A stretch of 64,000 bases of DNA. Source: CALKWS01 sp051020515 (GTDB lineage: Bacteria > Actinomycetota > Actinomycetes > Actinomycetales > Beutenbergiaceae). The DNA lies in contig NZ_CP194857.1 of the NCBI RefSeq assembly GCF_051020515.1, positions 4,030,001 to 4,094,000 of the forward strand, written 5' to 3'. Each line of letters opens with the position of its first letter. Position 1 is the stretch's first letter. The notes below the pieces were generated by a model. That model worked only from the letters and a program-made list of their open reading frames with translations, did not search any database and was not told where the DNA came from. This document shows, piece by piece, positions 39,030 to 49,719 of this stretch. Both the position numbers and the translations under genes were made by a program.

Positions 39030-39678
39030 CGGTGGCCTCCGTTGCTCCGGCCAGGCTCGCCGGTACGGCCGCGGCCAGCATCAGGGCGCTGGATTGGGCC
39101 CCGGGATCCCGGTGCCCCCTAGCCCGCTCGCCGAGGTAACTGGCCCGGCCCTTGCGCGCGACCCAGGGCTCGGTATCCCTGGCCCCCTGCGCAGCGGCAG
39201 CGGCGGCCGCGTCGAGGACCTGGGTCACGTCTGCACCCTCCTCGGCCACCGCGCGGGCGGCATTCGCGGCCGGCAACCAGGCGTCCACCATGGTCTTGTC
39301 GCCCGGTTCGGCCTTTCCGCGGTCAATGATTCCCTGTACGGCGGCGGCGAGCACCCGGGCCAGCCCGGTGGCGTCCAGGTTTCCGGCCCCGGCGGCCTTG
39401 GCAGCACGCAGGAATGCGGTCCCGTACAGCGGGCCGGCCGCCCCGCCCACCGCGGACATCAACCCCGAGGCCACCAGGCGAAACACCTCCCCGGGAGTGT
39501 CGGTGGTGGTCTGCGCCAACGTGGCCGTCACCGCACTCAGTCCCCGGTCCAGGTTCTGCCCGTGGTCACCGTCCCCGATCGCCCGGTCCAACTCGTTCAG
39601 CGCCACCCGGTGGTTCGCCACGTCCTCGGCGCAGGCGCGGATCCAGGCCCTGGCCCAGGTCACATCCAACGTGCTCAT
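39022..39678 (-). CDS. dhaL: Dihydroxyacetone kinase ADP-binding subunit DhaL
   Basis: DhaL holds the permanently bound ADP that relays phosphate to dihydroxyacetone on DhaK. The family motifs NELDRAIGDGDHGQNLDRG (metal and nucleotide site) and GGAAGPLYGTAFLRAAK, and GDKTMVDAWLPAANA are present. ATG 39678 overlaps the dhaK stop (TGATG). The length of 218 residues is normal. Confidence 0.95.
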   Translation of the reverse strand: MSTLDVTWARAWIRACAEDVANHRVALNELDRAIGDGDHGQNLDRGLSAVTATLAQTTTDTPGEVFRLVASGLMSAVGGAAGPLYGTAFLRAAKAAGAGNLDATGLARVLAAAVQGIIDRGKAEPGDKTMVDAWLPAANAARAVAEEGADVTQVLDAAAAAAAQGARDTEPWVARKGRASYLGERARGHRDPGAQSSALMLAAAVPASLAGATEATDG

Positions 39679-40683
39679 CAGGCACCCCACCGTAGGGCCG
39701 GAGTGATGACCGGCGCGTCGAAGAGGCCGGTCAGTTCCTCGTCCAGGCGCAGCACCGTGACCGAGGCGCCCTGCATCTCCAGGGAGGTCACGTAGTTGCC
39801 GACCAGGGACCGGTGCACCGTGATCCCGGCTGCCTCCAGCCGTTCCCGGGCGTGCCCGTAGACGATGTAGAGCTCACTCAGGGGCGTCCCGCCCATCCCG
39901 TTCACGAGCAGCAACACCTGCTCCCCGGCCTGGAGGTCCATGTCGGCCAGCACCGCGTCCAGCAGCAGGTCGGTCACCTCATCGGCACCGGCCATCGGGA
40001 CGCTCGCGCCCCGGTTCACCGTGGATGCCGATCCCGATCTCGATCTCACCACCGCCCAGGTCGAAGGAGGGCCGGCCCGCGTGCGGGACCGTGCACGCGC
40101 TCAGCGCCACCCCCATCGTGCGCACGTTCCCCACGACCCGCTCAGCGATCGCGACCACCGATGCCAGGTTCTCACCGCGCTCGGCGGCGGCGCCGGCGAT
40201 CTTCTCCACCAGCACCGTACCGGCGACCCCGCGACGCCCGGCGGTGTACAGCGAGTCCTGCACCGCCACGTCGTCATCGACAGTGACCGAGGCCACCTCG
40301 AGTCCCTCCATCTCGGCCAGTTCGGCCGCGGTCTCGAAGTTCAGCACGTCCCCGGTGTAGTTCTTCACGATGTGCAGAACCCCGGCGCCGCCGTCGGCGG
40401 CCCTGGTGGCAGCCAGGACGGGGTCCGGGGTGGGTGAGGTGAACATGGCCCCGGGCACGGCGGCGTCGAGCATGCCTACCCCCACGAAACCCCCGTGCAA
40501 CGGTTCGTGACCGGAACCACCTCCGCTGACCAGCCCGACCTTGCCGGTCACGGCACCACCGCGCCGGTGGATGAAGAGCGCGTCCTGCCCACCACCAGCG
40601 CTGACCAGGTCGGCATGAGCGCGCACGAACCCGGTGACACTCTCGGCGACGATGTCGTCGGCGTGATTGATCAGCTTCTTCAT
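39678..40683 (-). CDS. dhaK: Dihydroxyacetone kinase substrate-binding subunit DhaK, frameshifted
   Basis: DhaK binds dihydroxyacetone covalently through a histidine. The N-terminal part (MKKLINHADDIVAESVTGF, VSGGGSGHEPLHGGFVG, HIVKNYTGDVLNFE) runs to the substrate histidine in IGIGIHGEPG. The frame breaks there, at 40009-40012, where four C on the plus strand should be three. The other frame continues ASVPMAGADEVTDLLLDAV and NGMGGTPLSELYIVYGH to the end. It is the first gene of dhaKLM. Confidence 0.93.
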
Positions 40684-40844
40684 CAGGGCTCCTTGGATGC
40701 GCCGTGGAGTGTTACGTCCCACTGTGGACCGGATGGACCGGCTTGGCCAGATCGCACCCCTATCCTCCCAGCCGAACCGCCCACGCGTGCATTGGTGACA
40801 GGCGTCAGATGTGCTGATCCGGGCCGTCTGCCACGATCTCGTGC

Positions 40845-42083
40845 ATGAGCCGTACACCGCGAACCAGTATCCCCGCGCCACGGGGCCCGGTCAGTTCCGG
40901 CGAACGTGCCCTGGCCCCGGACCTGGCCCGGGGGGCGATGCTGCTGCTGATCGCCCTGGCGAACGTCCCCTGGTTCCTGTACGGGTCCACCCAAGGCACC
41001 ACCACGATGCACCCGGTGGAGGGGTCCGGCCTGGACCGGGCCGTGCAAGCGGTGATGATCGTGGCCGTGGACGGGCGCATCTACCCGCTGTTCGCGTTCC
41101 TGTTCGGCTACGGCATCGTCCAGCTCTACCGCCGGCAGCGCGAAGCCGGAGCCGATGACGGCGCGGCGCGGCGACTGTTGCGGCGACGGCACCTGTGGAT
41201 GATCGCCTTCGGCTTCCTCCACGCCGCCCTGCTGTGGGTCGGTGATGTGGTCAGCGCCTACGGCCTGGCCGGGCTGGTGCTGGTGGCGCTGTTCTTCCGC
41301 CGCAGGGACAGGACCCTGATCGTCTGGGCTGCTGTGATCACCGGGCTGCTGGCGCTGACGGCGGTGGTGTCGCTGATCAGTCTGCCGTTCGTGCCCACCG
41401 ACATGGCTGCCGAGGAGACCTTCGGCGCGGAGTTCTACGGGATGGGGGTGGCCGTCAGCGCGGAGTCGAACTACGTGACATCGGTACTGATGCGAGCCGC
41501 CGGCTGGCCGGTGACGTTGCTGACCCAGGCGTTCGTCAACGTGGTGGTGCCGGTGATGATCCTGCTGGCCCTCTGGGCCGCTCGGCGGGGGATCCTGGAG
41601 AACCCCGGGGCGCACCTGCCCTTGTTGCGCCGTACCGCGGTGATCGGCCTGGGGGTGGCCTTCGGTGGTGGCATTCCGCACGCGCTGTATCACGTGGGCG
41701 CGCTGCAGGTAGGTGATCACGTCTCGTGGATCTTCGGCAGCGTGGAGATGCTCACCAACGTCTTCGGTGGCCTGGGTTACGTGGCTCTGTTCACCCTGAT
41801 CGCCTACCGGATCCAGAATCGCCCGGTGGCCTCGAGCCTGCCGGTGGTGGCGGTGGCCGCGGTGGGCAAGCGGTCCCTGTCCAGCTATCTGGGCCAGTCG
41901 GTGCTGCTGGCTCCGGTACTGACGGCCTGGGGCCTGGGTCTGGGCGCCACGATCGGTTCGGCTGCGGCGGCGGGCCTGGCCATCGCGACCTGGGCCGTAC
42001 TGGCTGCGCTGGCCTACCTGTGGGAGCGGCGGCAGTACCGCGGACCGGCCGAGACCCTCCTGCGTCGGCTGGTCTACCGATGA
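40845..42083 (+). CDS. DUF418 family membrane protein
   Basis: This is a 412-residue polytopic protein with about ten membrane segments. It has the family start ALAPDLARGAMLLLIALANV and the C-terminal DUF418 domain, with KRSLSSYLGQSVLLAPVL and RRLVYR at the end. Members resemble acyltransferase-3 and heparan-glucosaminide acetyltransferase-like proteins, but no reaction is established. It is divergent from dhaK and converges on the gamma-glutamyltransferase gene. A second DUF418 gene follows at 43913. Confidence 0.85.
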   Translation: MSRTPRTSIPAPRGPVSSGERALAPDLARGAMLLLIALANVPWFLYGSTQGTTTMHPVEGSGLDRAVQAVMIVAVDGRIYPLFAFLFGYGIVQLYRRQREAGADDGAARRLLRRRHLWMIAFGFLHAALLWVGDVVSAYGLAGLVLVALFFRRRDRTLIVWAAVITGLLALTAVVSLISLPFVPTDMAAEETFGAEFYGMGVAVSAESNYVTSVLMRAAGWPVTLLTQAFVNVVVPVMILLALWAARRGILENPGAHLPLLRRTAVIGLGVAFGGGIPHALYHVGALQVGDHVSWIFGSVEMLTNVFGGLGYVALFTLIAYRIQNRPVASSLPVVAVAAVGKRSLSSYLGQSVLLAPVLTAWGLGLGATIGSAAAAGLAIATWAVLAALAYLWERRQYRGPAETLLRRLVYR

Positions 42084-42095
42084 GCGGTGGGCCGG

Positions 42096-43775
42096 TCAAG
42101 GCGCTCCGATAACCACGGCCGCCTCCCGTCGCTCGTCGACCGGTCCGGTGACCTCCCCGGTGTCATAGTCGACCTCCAGAGCCTGCAGGGAACCGAAGTA
42201 GGCCCACTCCGGCGGGACCACCTCGTAGGACCCGCTCACCCCCTGGGCGAACCCGGCGGAGGGTTCGGCCTCGAGCAGCAACTGACCGTCCTCGTAGGAG
42301 AACCGCGGGGCCTCGGTGGCCTCCGTCAGGGTCTGGTCATGCACCGCCCAGCGGCTGATCACCTGGGCCAGGACCTGCGGGATCCGTTCGGCGCCGGGAG
42401 TGCCGATTCCCAGGACCGCTCTGCCCTCGGCGTCGACGACGACGGCGGGCAGGGACCAACTCACGGAGCGTCTGCCCGCTTCGGGCTGGTTGGCCGCGGT
42501 GGTGCCGATGGCGTCGAACCGGGTGAGTTGGTTGTTCAGGAAGTACCCGCCGACGTGCTGCTGGGAGCCCCAGAAACTCGTGATCGTGTTCGTCATGGAG
42601 ATCAGCAGCCCGTCGGGGTCCACGGCGGTCAGGTGGGTGGTGTTGCCGGCGGTTCCCGGATCGGGAGGCCCGAAGGTGGGCGGCTGAACGGTGCCACCGG
42701 CCAGTCCGGCGTTGGCCTGGGCGTTGGTGAGTTCGTCCACCGGCACGTCCACGAACGCCGGATCGCCCAGCACCGTGGTGGTGGTCTCGTAGCCGGACTC
42801 CCAGCCCCGGCCGATCAGTTCGATGAACGCAGCCGACCCCGGTTCGGTGCCGTCCAGCCCCCCGGCCTCGGCGATCTGCAGCATCTGGATCAGCGACACC
42901 CCGGGCAGCGGAGGCGCCGGACCGAGCACCTCGTACCCGGCGAACTCCCCGCGCACCGGTGAGGAGGTCATCACCTCATAGTCGGCGAGCGACTGTGCGT
43001 CCAGGCCGTCGACGACGCTGAGATCCTGCGCCAGGGAGCCGGTGTAGTAGGCATCCGGGCCCTCCTGGGCGATGGTTGACATGGTGGTAGCCAGGTCGGC
43101 CTGCACCAACAGGTCGCCCTGGTCGAGAGGCTGCCCGCCGGGGGCGTAGTGCTCCAGGCCGCTGATCGCCTCCGGCCCGTAGTCCGAGCGCATCCGCAAC
43201 GCCAGGAACGGGCTGACCTCGAAACCGTCCCGGGCGAGGTCGATGGCCGGAGCCAGTACCTGGTCCCACTCCAGCTCGCCGTACTCCTCGTGCAGATGAC
43301 CTAGGCCCGCCACGAATCCCGGAACTCCGGCTCCACCGGCGCCGATCGTCCCCGAGTTCGGGACGACCTCGCGATAGTCGTAGGCCTGCGCCTCCCCCTC
43401 GGCGGGCACCACGATGGCCGAACCGCCGCCACCGATCCCGGAAGCGAACGGTTCCACCACCGACACCGCGAAGGCAGCCGCCACGATCGCATCGGCGGCG
43501 TTGCCGCCGGCATCGAAGATCTCCTCCCCCGCGGCCGCTGCCAGTGGGTGAGCGGCACTGATGCCGTACTGGGCCAATGGACTCTCCGGCTCCGGCTCCG
43601 GCTCCGGCTCGGGCTCCTGCGTGGGCTCGGACGGTTCGTCGGTCGGCTCGTCGGTGTCGGTGGGGGCGGGCTGCTCCGTGGTCGGGGTCGGTTGGACGTC
43701 GTCTTCCGGCGCCGCCGAACAGCCGGCCAGCAGCAGGGCCGCGGCCGCCACGGTGATGGTGAGTTGTCGGGACAT
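42096..43775 (-). CDS. ggt: Gamma-glutamyltransferase, lipoprotein
   Basis: This secreted enzyme cleaves gamma-glutamyl bonds such as in glutathione. The 559-residue precursor has a lipobox LLLAGC (Cys19), then a Thr/Glu/Pro-rich linker (residues 22-64) ending in EP repeats, then the GGT fold: AGGNAADAIVAAAFAVSVVE, SGIGGGGSAIV and the autoprocessing Thr379 in GNTTHLTAVD. The small subunit ends with typical GGT sequence. The start is ATG 43775. It is placed between two DUF418 genes. Lipid anchoring is inferred from the signal. Confidence 0.92.
   Translation of the reverse strand: MSRQLTITVAAAALLLAGCSAAPEDDVQPTPTTEQPAPTDTDEPTDEPSEPTQEPEPEPEPEPESPLAQYGISAAHPLAAAAGEEIFDAGGNAADAIVAAAFAVSVVEPFASGIGGGGSAIVVPAEGEAQAYDYREVVPNSGTIGAGGAGVPGFVAGLGHLHEEYGELEWDQVLAPAIDLARDGFEVSPFLALRMRSDYGPEAISGLEHYAPGGQPLDQGDLLVQADLATTMSTIAQEGPDAYYTGSLAQDLSVVDGLDAQSLADYEVMTSSPVRGEFAGYEVLGPAPPLPGVSLIQMLQIAEAGGLDGTEPGSAAFIELIGRGWESGYETTTTVLGDPAFVDVPVDELTNAQANAGLAGGTVQPPTFGPPDPGTAGNTTHLTAVDPDGLLISMTNTITSFWGSQQHVGGYFLNNQLTRFDAIGTTAANQPEAGRRSVSWSLPAVVVDAEGRAVLGIGTPGAERIPQVLAQVISRWAVHDQTLTEATEAPRFSYEDGQLLLEAEPSAGFAQGVSGSYEVVPPEWAYFGSLQALEVDYDTGEVTGPVDERREAAVVIGAP
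43584..43613. repeat. CTCCGG hexamer tandem repeat inside ggt
   Basis: Four perfect copies of CTCCGG and one degenerate copy encode the Glu-Pro repeat linker of the lipoprotein. Such hexamers can change copy number without breaking the frame. Confidence 0.8.
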
Positions 43776-43900
43776 GGCCAGGTCCTTCCCGTCGATCGGC
43801 TGCCACCGTACCCGCCCGGTCACGTCCTCGCGTGTCGGGCCGGGTCAGCAGCCCCTGCGGCAACGGCGTGCCTGAACGGGCAGCGCCAGGGGGCCACGGC

Positions 43901-43906
43901 TACATT
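43901..43906 (+). promoter_or_regulatory. Possible -10 box giving a leaderless mRNA for the second DUF418 gene
   Basis: TACATT fits the actinobacterial TANNNT -10 pattern and ends six bases before GTG 43913, so the transcript would begin at the start codon. There is no ribosome site and no clear -35 box. Confidence 0.35.
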
Positions 43907-43912
43907 GAATCG

Positions 43913-45025
43913 GTGGACTCGGCACCGGATTCGCACCTGGGGAAGCCCGGCGGGAGCGCGCACTCTCCCACCGCGGAATCCTCCGGGCGCCGGGTCGAGG
44001 GCCTGGATGCCGCCCGTGCGTTGGCGATTCTGGGCATGCTCGCGGTGAACGTGGGCCCGCTGGACGGTTCCGGGATCACGGGCAAGTTGCTGGTGCTCCC
44101 GCACGGACGGGCCTCATTGCTGTTCGTGCTGCTGGCCGGAATCGGCTACACCCTGCTCACCCGCCGGGCCCGCCAGGGTGGTCCGGTGCCGTGGCAGCAG
44201 GTGCTGTGGCGGGCGGTTCTGCTGGGCTTGATCGGACTCAGCACCCAACTGCTCGACCACGAGATCGACGTCATCCTGACCACCTACGCTGCGCTGTTCG
44301 TCGTGGCACTGTTGTTCGTGCGCGCTCCCAGTTGGCTCCTTCTGGCAGGCACCGGTGGCGTCACGTTGGCGGGGCCGGTGTTGTGGCTCGTGATGCAGTC
44401 CGGTGGCGCCGAGTTCGACCGGGAGCCGGCCACTGTGCTGGATCCGCCCCTTCAGATCCTCGTGTCCACGGTGGCCTCCGGGCCTTACCCGATGCTGACG
44501 TGGCTGGCCCCGTTCCTGTTCGGGATGTGGCTGGGGCGCCTGCGCCTGGGTGATCGAGACGTGCAGTTGCGCCTGCTCACCCTCGGCGGCGTGGTGGCCG
44601 TGGCCGCCGAGGTGCTCACGCGGGTGCTGGAGGCGGCCGTGGGCCCTGCGGGTGAGGCCCTGGGCGCCGAACGGCTAATCTCCGGGGGTGCCCACTCGCA
44701 GATGCCGCTGTGGCTGGTGGCCGGCACGGCAGCAGGAGTGTTCGTGCTGGGGTTGGCGCTCCTGGTGCAACCCGCCTTGGGTGGGGCGTCGTGGCCGCTG
44801 GTGGCCACCGGGCAGATGGCCCTCACCGTGTACGTGGCGCACATGGTGCTCCTGGCGGTGTTCGTACGCCCCGGCCCGCACACCCTGATCGGTGGTGCGC
44901 TGACGACGGTGGCGCTCGCCCTGGTCCTGGTCGTTGCGGCCACGCTGTGGCGCCACTTCGTGGGCCGTGGCCCCCTGGAGGCACTACTGCGCTGGGGACC
45001 GCGCAGATCACACACGGCCCCCTGA
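43913..45025 (+). CDS. DUF418 family membrane protein
   Basis: This is a membrane protein of about 370 residues. It has the family opening GLDAARALAILGMLAVNVGP, followed by several hydrophobic helices and a C-terminal DUF418 region: VATGQMALTVYVAHMVLLAV, then WRHFVGRGPLEALLRW, a conserved family ending. GTG 43913 is preferred over a farther upstream frame opening at 43832. The role is unknown. It differs clearly from the DUF418 protein at 40845 and is not a recent duplicate. Confidence 0.83.
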   Translation: MDSAPDSHLGKPGGSAHSPTAESSGRRVEGLDAARALAILGMLAVNVGPLDGSGITGKLLVLPHGRASLLFVLLAGIGYTLLTRRARQGGPVPWQQVLWRAVLLGLIGLSTQLLDHEIDVILTTYAALFVVALLFVRAPSWLLLAGTGGVTLAGPVLWLVMQSGGAEFDREPATVLDPPLQILVSTVASGPYPMLTWLAPFLFGMWLGRLRLGDRDVQLRLLTLGGVVAVAAEVLTRVLEAAVGPAGEALGAERLISGGAHSQMPLWLVAGTAAGVFVLGLALLVQPALGGASWPLVATGQMALTVYVAHMVLLAVFVRPGPHTLIGGALTTVALALVLVVAATLWRHFVGRGPLEALLRWGPRRSHTAP

Positions 45026-45130
45026 ACCACCCCGTGCGCCCGCCCCCTCCTGGGCGGGCCGTTGGTCCCAGGGATGCGGCCATCGCTCGCCGTAGCCTGG
45101 CCGTGCGGCACTCAACCTGGGATGTGAACT

Positions 45131-47393
45131 ATGACCACGACCACGGTCCGGTCCGGACTCCAACCCGCGTGGCGCGGGTTCTACGAGGGGCCATGGACGC
45201 ACACGATCAACGTGCGCGACTTCCTCACCCGCAACCACCGGCCCTACCACGGCGATCCCGGGTTCCTGACCGGCTCCACCGACAAGACCCGCAGGCTGTG
45301 GGCCACCCTGGAACGGGACTACCTGTCGGTGGAGCGCAGCCGGCGGGTCTACGACGTGGACACCAGCACCCCGGCGGACATCGACGCCTTCGGCCCCGGC
45401 TACATCAGCGGCGACGACGACGTCGTCGTCGGGTTGCAGACCGATGTGCCCCTGAAGCGGGCGATGATGCCGGCCGGCGGCTGGCGGATGGTGCAGACCG
45501 CGATCGAGGAAGCGGGCGGTGAGGTCGATGAACGGATCAAGGAGATCTTCACCCGGTACCGCAGGACCCACAACGACGCCGTGTTCGACATGTACACCCC
45601 GCGCGTCCGGTCGGCACGCTCGGTGCACCTGATCACGGGGTTGCCGGACTCCTACGGGCGGGGCCGGATCATCGGTGACTACCGGCGGGTGGCGCTGTAC
45701 GGCATCGATGCGTTGATCGCGCACAAGCAGCAGGCGCTGGCCGATCAGGCCGGGCAGGGATTCTCCGAGGAGTGGGCACGGTCCCGCGAGGAGCACGCCG
45801 AGCAGATCAGGGCACTGCGCAAACTCATCACGCTGGGCCACCAGTACGGGTTCGACCTGACCCGGCCGGCCGCCGATGCCCGGGAGGCGGTGCAGTGGAC
45901 GTACCTGGCCTACCTGGGGGCGATCAAGTCCCAGGACGGTGCCGCGATGAGTTTCGGTCGGCTCTCCGGGTTCTTCGACATCTACATCGAACGTGACCTC
46001 GCCGAAGGGGGTGCTGACCGAGACCGAGGCACAGGAACTCATCGATGCGCTGGTGATCAAGTTACGGATCGTGCGCTTCCTGCGCACCGAGGCCTACGAT
46101 CAGGTCTTCTCCGGGGACCCCTACTGGGCCACCTGGACCGACGGTGGCTTCGGTGAGGATGGGCGAACAACGGTCACCCGGACCTCGTTCCGGCTGCTGC
46201 AGACGCTGCGCAACCTGGGCCCGGCACCGGAGCCGAACATCACGGTGCTGTGGGACGAGGAACTGCCCGGACCGTACCAGGAGTTCGCCGCGGCGATCAG
46301 CGTGGAGACATCCTCCCTGCAGTACATCTGCGATGACCACGTGCGAGAGCATTTCGGTGACGACGCGGCGATCGCGTGCTGTGTCTCGGCGATGCGCATC
46401 GGCAAGCAGATGCAATTCTTCGGCGCCCGGATGAACATCGCCAAGACGTTGCTGTACGCCCTCAACGGCGGCCGGGACGAAGTGTCCGGTCAGCCGGTGG
46501 TGCCCGGATTCGAGCCGACCCGGGGGTCGGCGCCGCTGGACTTCGAGCAGGTGTGGGACGCGTTCGAGGCCATGCTCGGCTGGGTCGCCGAGACGTATGT
46601 GGAAGCGTTGAACATCATTCACTACAGCCACGACAAGTACGCCTATGAGGCGATCGAGATGGCACTGCACGACACCGAGGTGGTGCGGACCCTGGGCTGC
46701 GGGATCGCCGGACTGTCGATCGTGGCGGACAGCCTCGCAGCGATCAAGTACGCCAGCGTCACCCCGGTCCGCGATGAGTCCGGGCTGATCGTGGACTACC
46801 GGACCGAGGGTGAGTTCCCCCGGTACGGCAACGACGACGACCGCGCCGACGATCTCGCCCGGTTGGTGGTCACGACGGTGATGAACAAGATCCGTGCTCT
46901 GCCCCGGTACCGCGATGCGGTGCCCACGCAGTCGGTGCTGACGATCACCTCCAACGTCGTCTACGGCAAGGCCACCGGCTCGTTCCCGTGCGGGCACCGA
47001 GCGGGCACCCCGTTCTCCCCCGGCGCCAACCCGGGCAACGGCCGGGACACCCACGGAATGGTCGCCTCGATGCTGTCGGTGGCGAAACTGCCCTACGCCG
47101 ATGCGCTGGATGGAATCTCGCTGACCAACACCATCACTCCCGCCGGACTCGGGCACACGAAGGCCGAGCAGGTCGCGAACCTGGTCGGGATTCTGGACGC
47201 CGGCTTCGGCTCAGGGTTGTTCCACGCGAACGTCAACGTGCTGAACAAGGCCACCCTCCAGGACGCGATGGACAACCCCCAGGACTATCCCAACCTGACC
47301 GTGCGGGTTTCGGGCTACGCGGTGAACTTCGTCAAACTCACCCGTGAGCAGCAGATGGATGTGCTGTCCCGGACCTTCCACACATCCTCGTGA
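45131..47393 (+). CDS. pflB: Formate C-acetyltransferase (pyruvate formate-lyase), frameshifted
   Basis: PflB is the glycyl-radical enzyme that splits pyruvate to acetyl-CoA and formate under anaerobic conditions. The first part (AWRGFYEGPWTHTINVRDF to FDIYIERDLAEG) and the rest (VLTETEAQELIDALVIKLR onward) are in different frames. At 46007-46011 five G should be four. The catalytic cysteine pair is in AIACCVSAMRIGKQ and the radical glycine in VRVSGYAVNFVKLT near the C-terminus. The start is ATG 45131. pflA follows nine bases later. Confidence 0.95.
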
Positions 47394-47401
47394 GGTGAAC
47401 G

Positions 47402-48277
47402 ATGACGCCCGCGCTGGTCCCGCAGACTCCCGCCCCGGTGGGCCCGCCGTACCCGGACGCCCCGCGCGAGCGGCTGGCCGGCGCCGGTCTGAACGGACTT
47501 CCGACCAGAGACCTGACGGGCGGTGACCTGGAGGCCGGCATGCGCTCCGGCGAGTTGGGTACGGTGCATTCCTGGGAGTTGTCCACCGCGGTGGACGGGC
47601 CGGGTACCCGGCTGGTCGTCTTCCTGTCCGGTTGCCCACTGCGTTGCCTGTACTGCCACAATCCGGACATGCTGCGGATGCGCGAGGAACAAGCGGTCCG
47701 GGCCGACGACGTGCTGGCGCTGGTGCGCCGGTACCGCGCCGTGTTCGCCGCGACCGGCGGCGGACTCACCCTCTCCGGTGGGGAGGTGCTGATGCAGCCG
47801 GCCTTCGCCGCCCGGATCCTGGCGGGGGCGCGGCAGATGGGCGTGCACACCGCTATCGACACCTCGGGGTTCCTCGGTTCTGTGTGCGGCGAGGAGATGC
47901 TGGGCGATATCGACCTGGTGCTGCTGGATGTGAAGTCCGGCAACGAGCAGACCTACAGACGGGTCACCGGAGGATCACTGGCGCCCACGCTGCGGTTCGG
48001 TGCCCGGCTGGACGCTGCCGGGGTACAGATGTGGGTGCGGTTCGTGCTGGTCCCGGGCCTGACCGACGACGCGCAGAACGTTGATCAGGTTGCGGCTCAG
48101 GTCGCGCCGTGGTCGTCCGTGGCCCGGGTGGAGGTGCTGCCGTTCCACCAGATGGGCAGGGACAAGTGGGTCTCGCTGGGCCTGCCGTATGAATTGGCCG
48201 ATACCTGCCCGCCGTCCCCGGAACTGATCGAGCGAGTGCGCGGGCAGTTCCGGGCACGCGGGCTCAGGACGTACTGA
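47402..48277 (+). CDS. pflA: Pyruvate formate-lyase activating enzyme
   Basis: This radical-SAM enzyme installs the glycyl radical on PflB. The Cx3Cx2C iron-sulphur motif is in SGCPLRCLYCHNPDML, followed by TLSGGEVLMQPAF, the SAM-binding GGE motif, and LLDVKSGNEQTY. The 291-residue length includes an N-terminal extension of about 50 residues. It is in one operon with pflB. It converges on folC. Confidence 0.95.
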   Translation: MTPALVPQTPAPVGPPYPDAPRERLAGAGLNGLPTRDLTGGDLEAGMRSGELGTVHSWELSTAVDGPGTRLVVFLSGCPLRCLYCHNPDMLRMREEQAVRADDVLALVRRYRAVFAATGGGLTLSGGEVLMQPAFAARILAGARQMGVHTAIDTSGFLGSVCGEEMLGDIDLVLLDVKSGNEQTYRRVTGGSLAPTLRFGARLDAAGVQMWVRFVLVPGLTDDAQNVDQVAAQVAPWSSVARVEVLPFHQMGRDKWVSLGLPYELADTCPPSPELIERVRGQFRARGLRTY

Positions 48278-48298
48278 TCACACGACCGGCGCGGCCTC

Positions 48299-49719
48299 TC
48301 ACCCGTGGCCGAGAATCGCGCGCGCGTCCGCGGCCAGCATCACCGATCCGGTCACCAGCACACCGGTGCCGGAAGCAATCTGGTCCACCTGGCCCTGCTC
48401 GGCCAGGTCCGCGGCGAGGGCGATCGCATCCCCCACGAACGGGGCCACGTGCACCTGATCGGGGTCGAAGATGTCGCGGGCGATCTCGGCCAGGTCCTCG
48501 GCATCCATCGACCGCATCGAGGTGGACTGGGTGATCACCACCTCATCGAGCGCCGGTTCCAGTTCGACCAGGATCCCGTCCACGTCCTTGTCCGCCATGA
48601 TGCCCACCACCCCGACCAGGCGGGTGAAGGAGAAGGCCTCCTGCAGGGCCTCGACCAGCGCCTTCGCCCCGGCCGGGTTGTGTGCGGCGTCGAGCAGCAC
48701 CGCCGGGCTTGATCGAGCCAGTTCCAGCCGTCCCGGTGACGTCACCGCGGCGAAGGCTGCCTCGACCAGGCTGCCGTCCAGCGCCCCGCCGCCGAAGAAG
48801 GATTCCACCGCAGCCAGCGCCAGCAGCGCGTTCTGTGCCTGGTGTGCGCCGTGCAGCGGCAGGAAGATCTCGGTGTACAGGGCCCCGGCGCTGCTCAGGT
48901 CGAGCAACTGGCCACCCACCGCCACAGCCCGGTTGGCGATCCCCAGGTCGAAACCCTGGGCCAACACCCGGGCCCGGCGCCGGACGGCGGTGCGGGCGAT
49001 GATCGAGGCGACCTCCTCGGTCTGCTCGGCGCTGATCACCACCACTTCGGGGTCGCGCTCCTTGATGATGCCGGCCTTGACCTCGGCGATCTCCTCCAAG
49101 GTCTCCCCCAGCCAGCGCTGGTGGTCCCGGGCGATCGGGGTGAAGACCGCCACCTCGGCGTCGGCAACGTTGGTGGAGTCCCAGAGGCCGCCCAGACCCA
49201 CCTCCACCACCGCAACCTCAACCGGGGCGTCGGCGAAGGCGGCATAGCCCATCGAGGTGAGGACTTCGAAGAAACTCAGCCGGGACTCCCCCCGCTCGGC
49301 GAGTTGTGCATCGACCATCTGCACATACGGCTCCACGTCCTCCCACACGGCCACGAACGCCTCCACCGAGATCGGCTCGCCGTCGATGCTGATCCGCTCG
49401 CGCACCGTGTGCAGGTGCGGGGAGGTGAACCGTCCGGTACGCAGACCTGCTTCCCGCAGGAGCTGCTCGATCATCCGAGCGGTGGAGGTCTTGCCGTTGG
49501 TGCCGGTCACCTGGATCACCCGGAAGGCATCCTGCGGGCGTCCGAGCAGGTCGGTGAGCATCTGGACCCGCTCGATGGTGGGCTCGATGTCGTGCTCGGG
49601 CCTGCGTTGGACGATCTGTTGATAGATCTCCTCGGCGCGGGCGGCGAGTGCGGGATCCACCGGTGCGGCATCTTCTCCGGTCCCGGGTCGATCCGGGCCG
49701 GGAACTGCTGGCGATCGGC

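Noticed and set aside
40009..46011. Programmed ribosomal frameshifting in dhaK and pflB
   Set aside because: There is no slippery heptamer or downstream structure, and the same kind of break occurs in many unrelated genes in the window.
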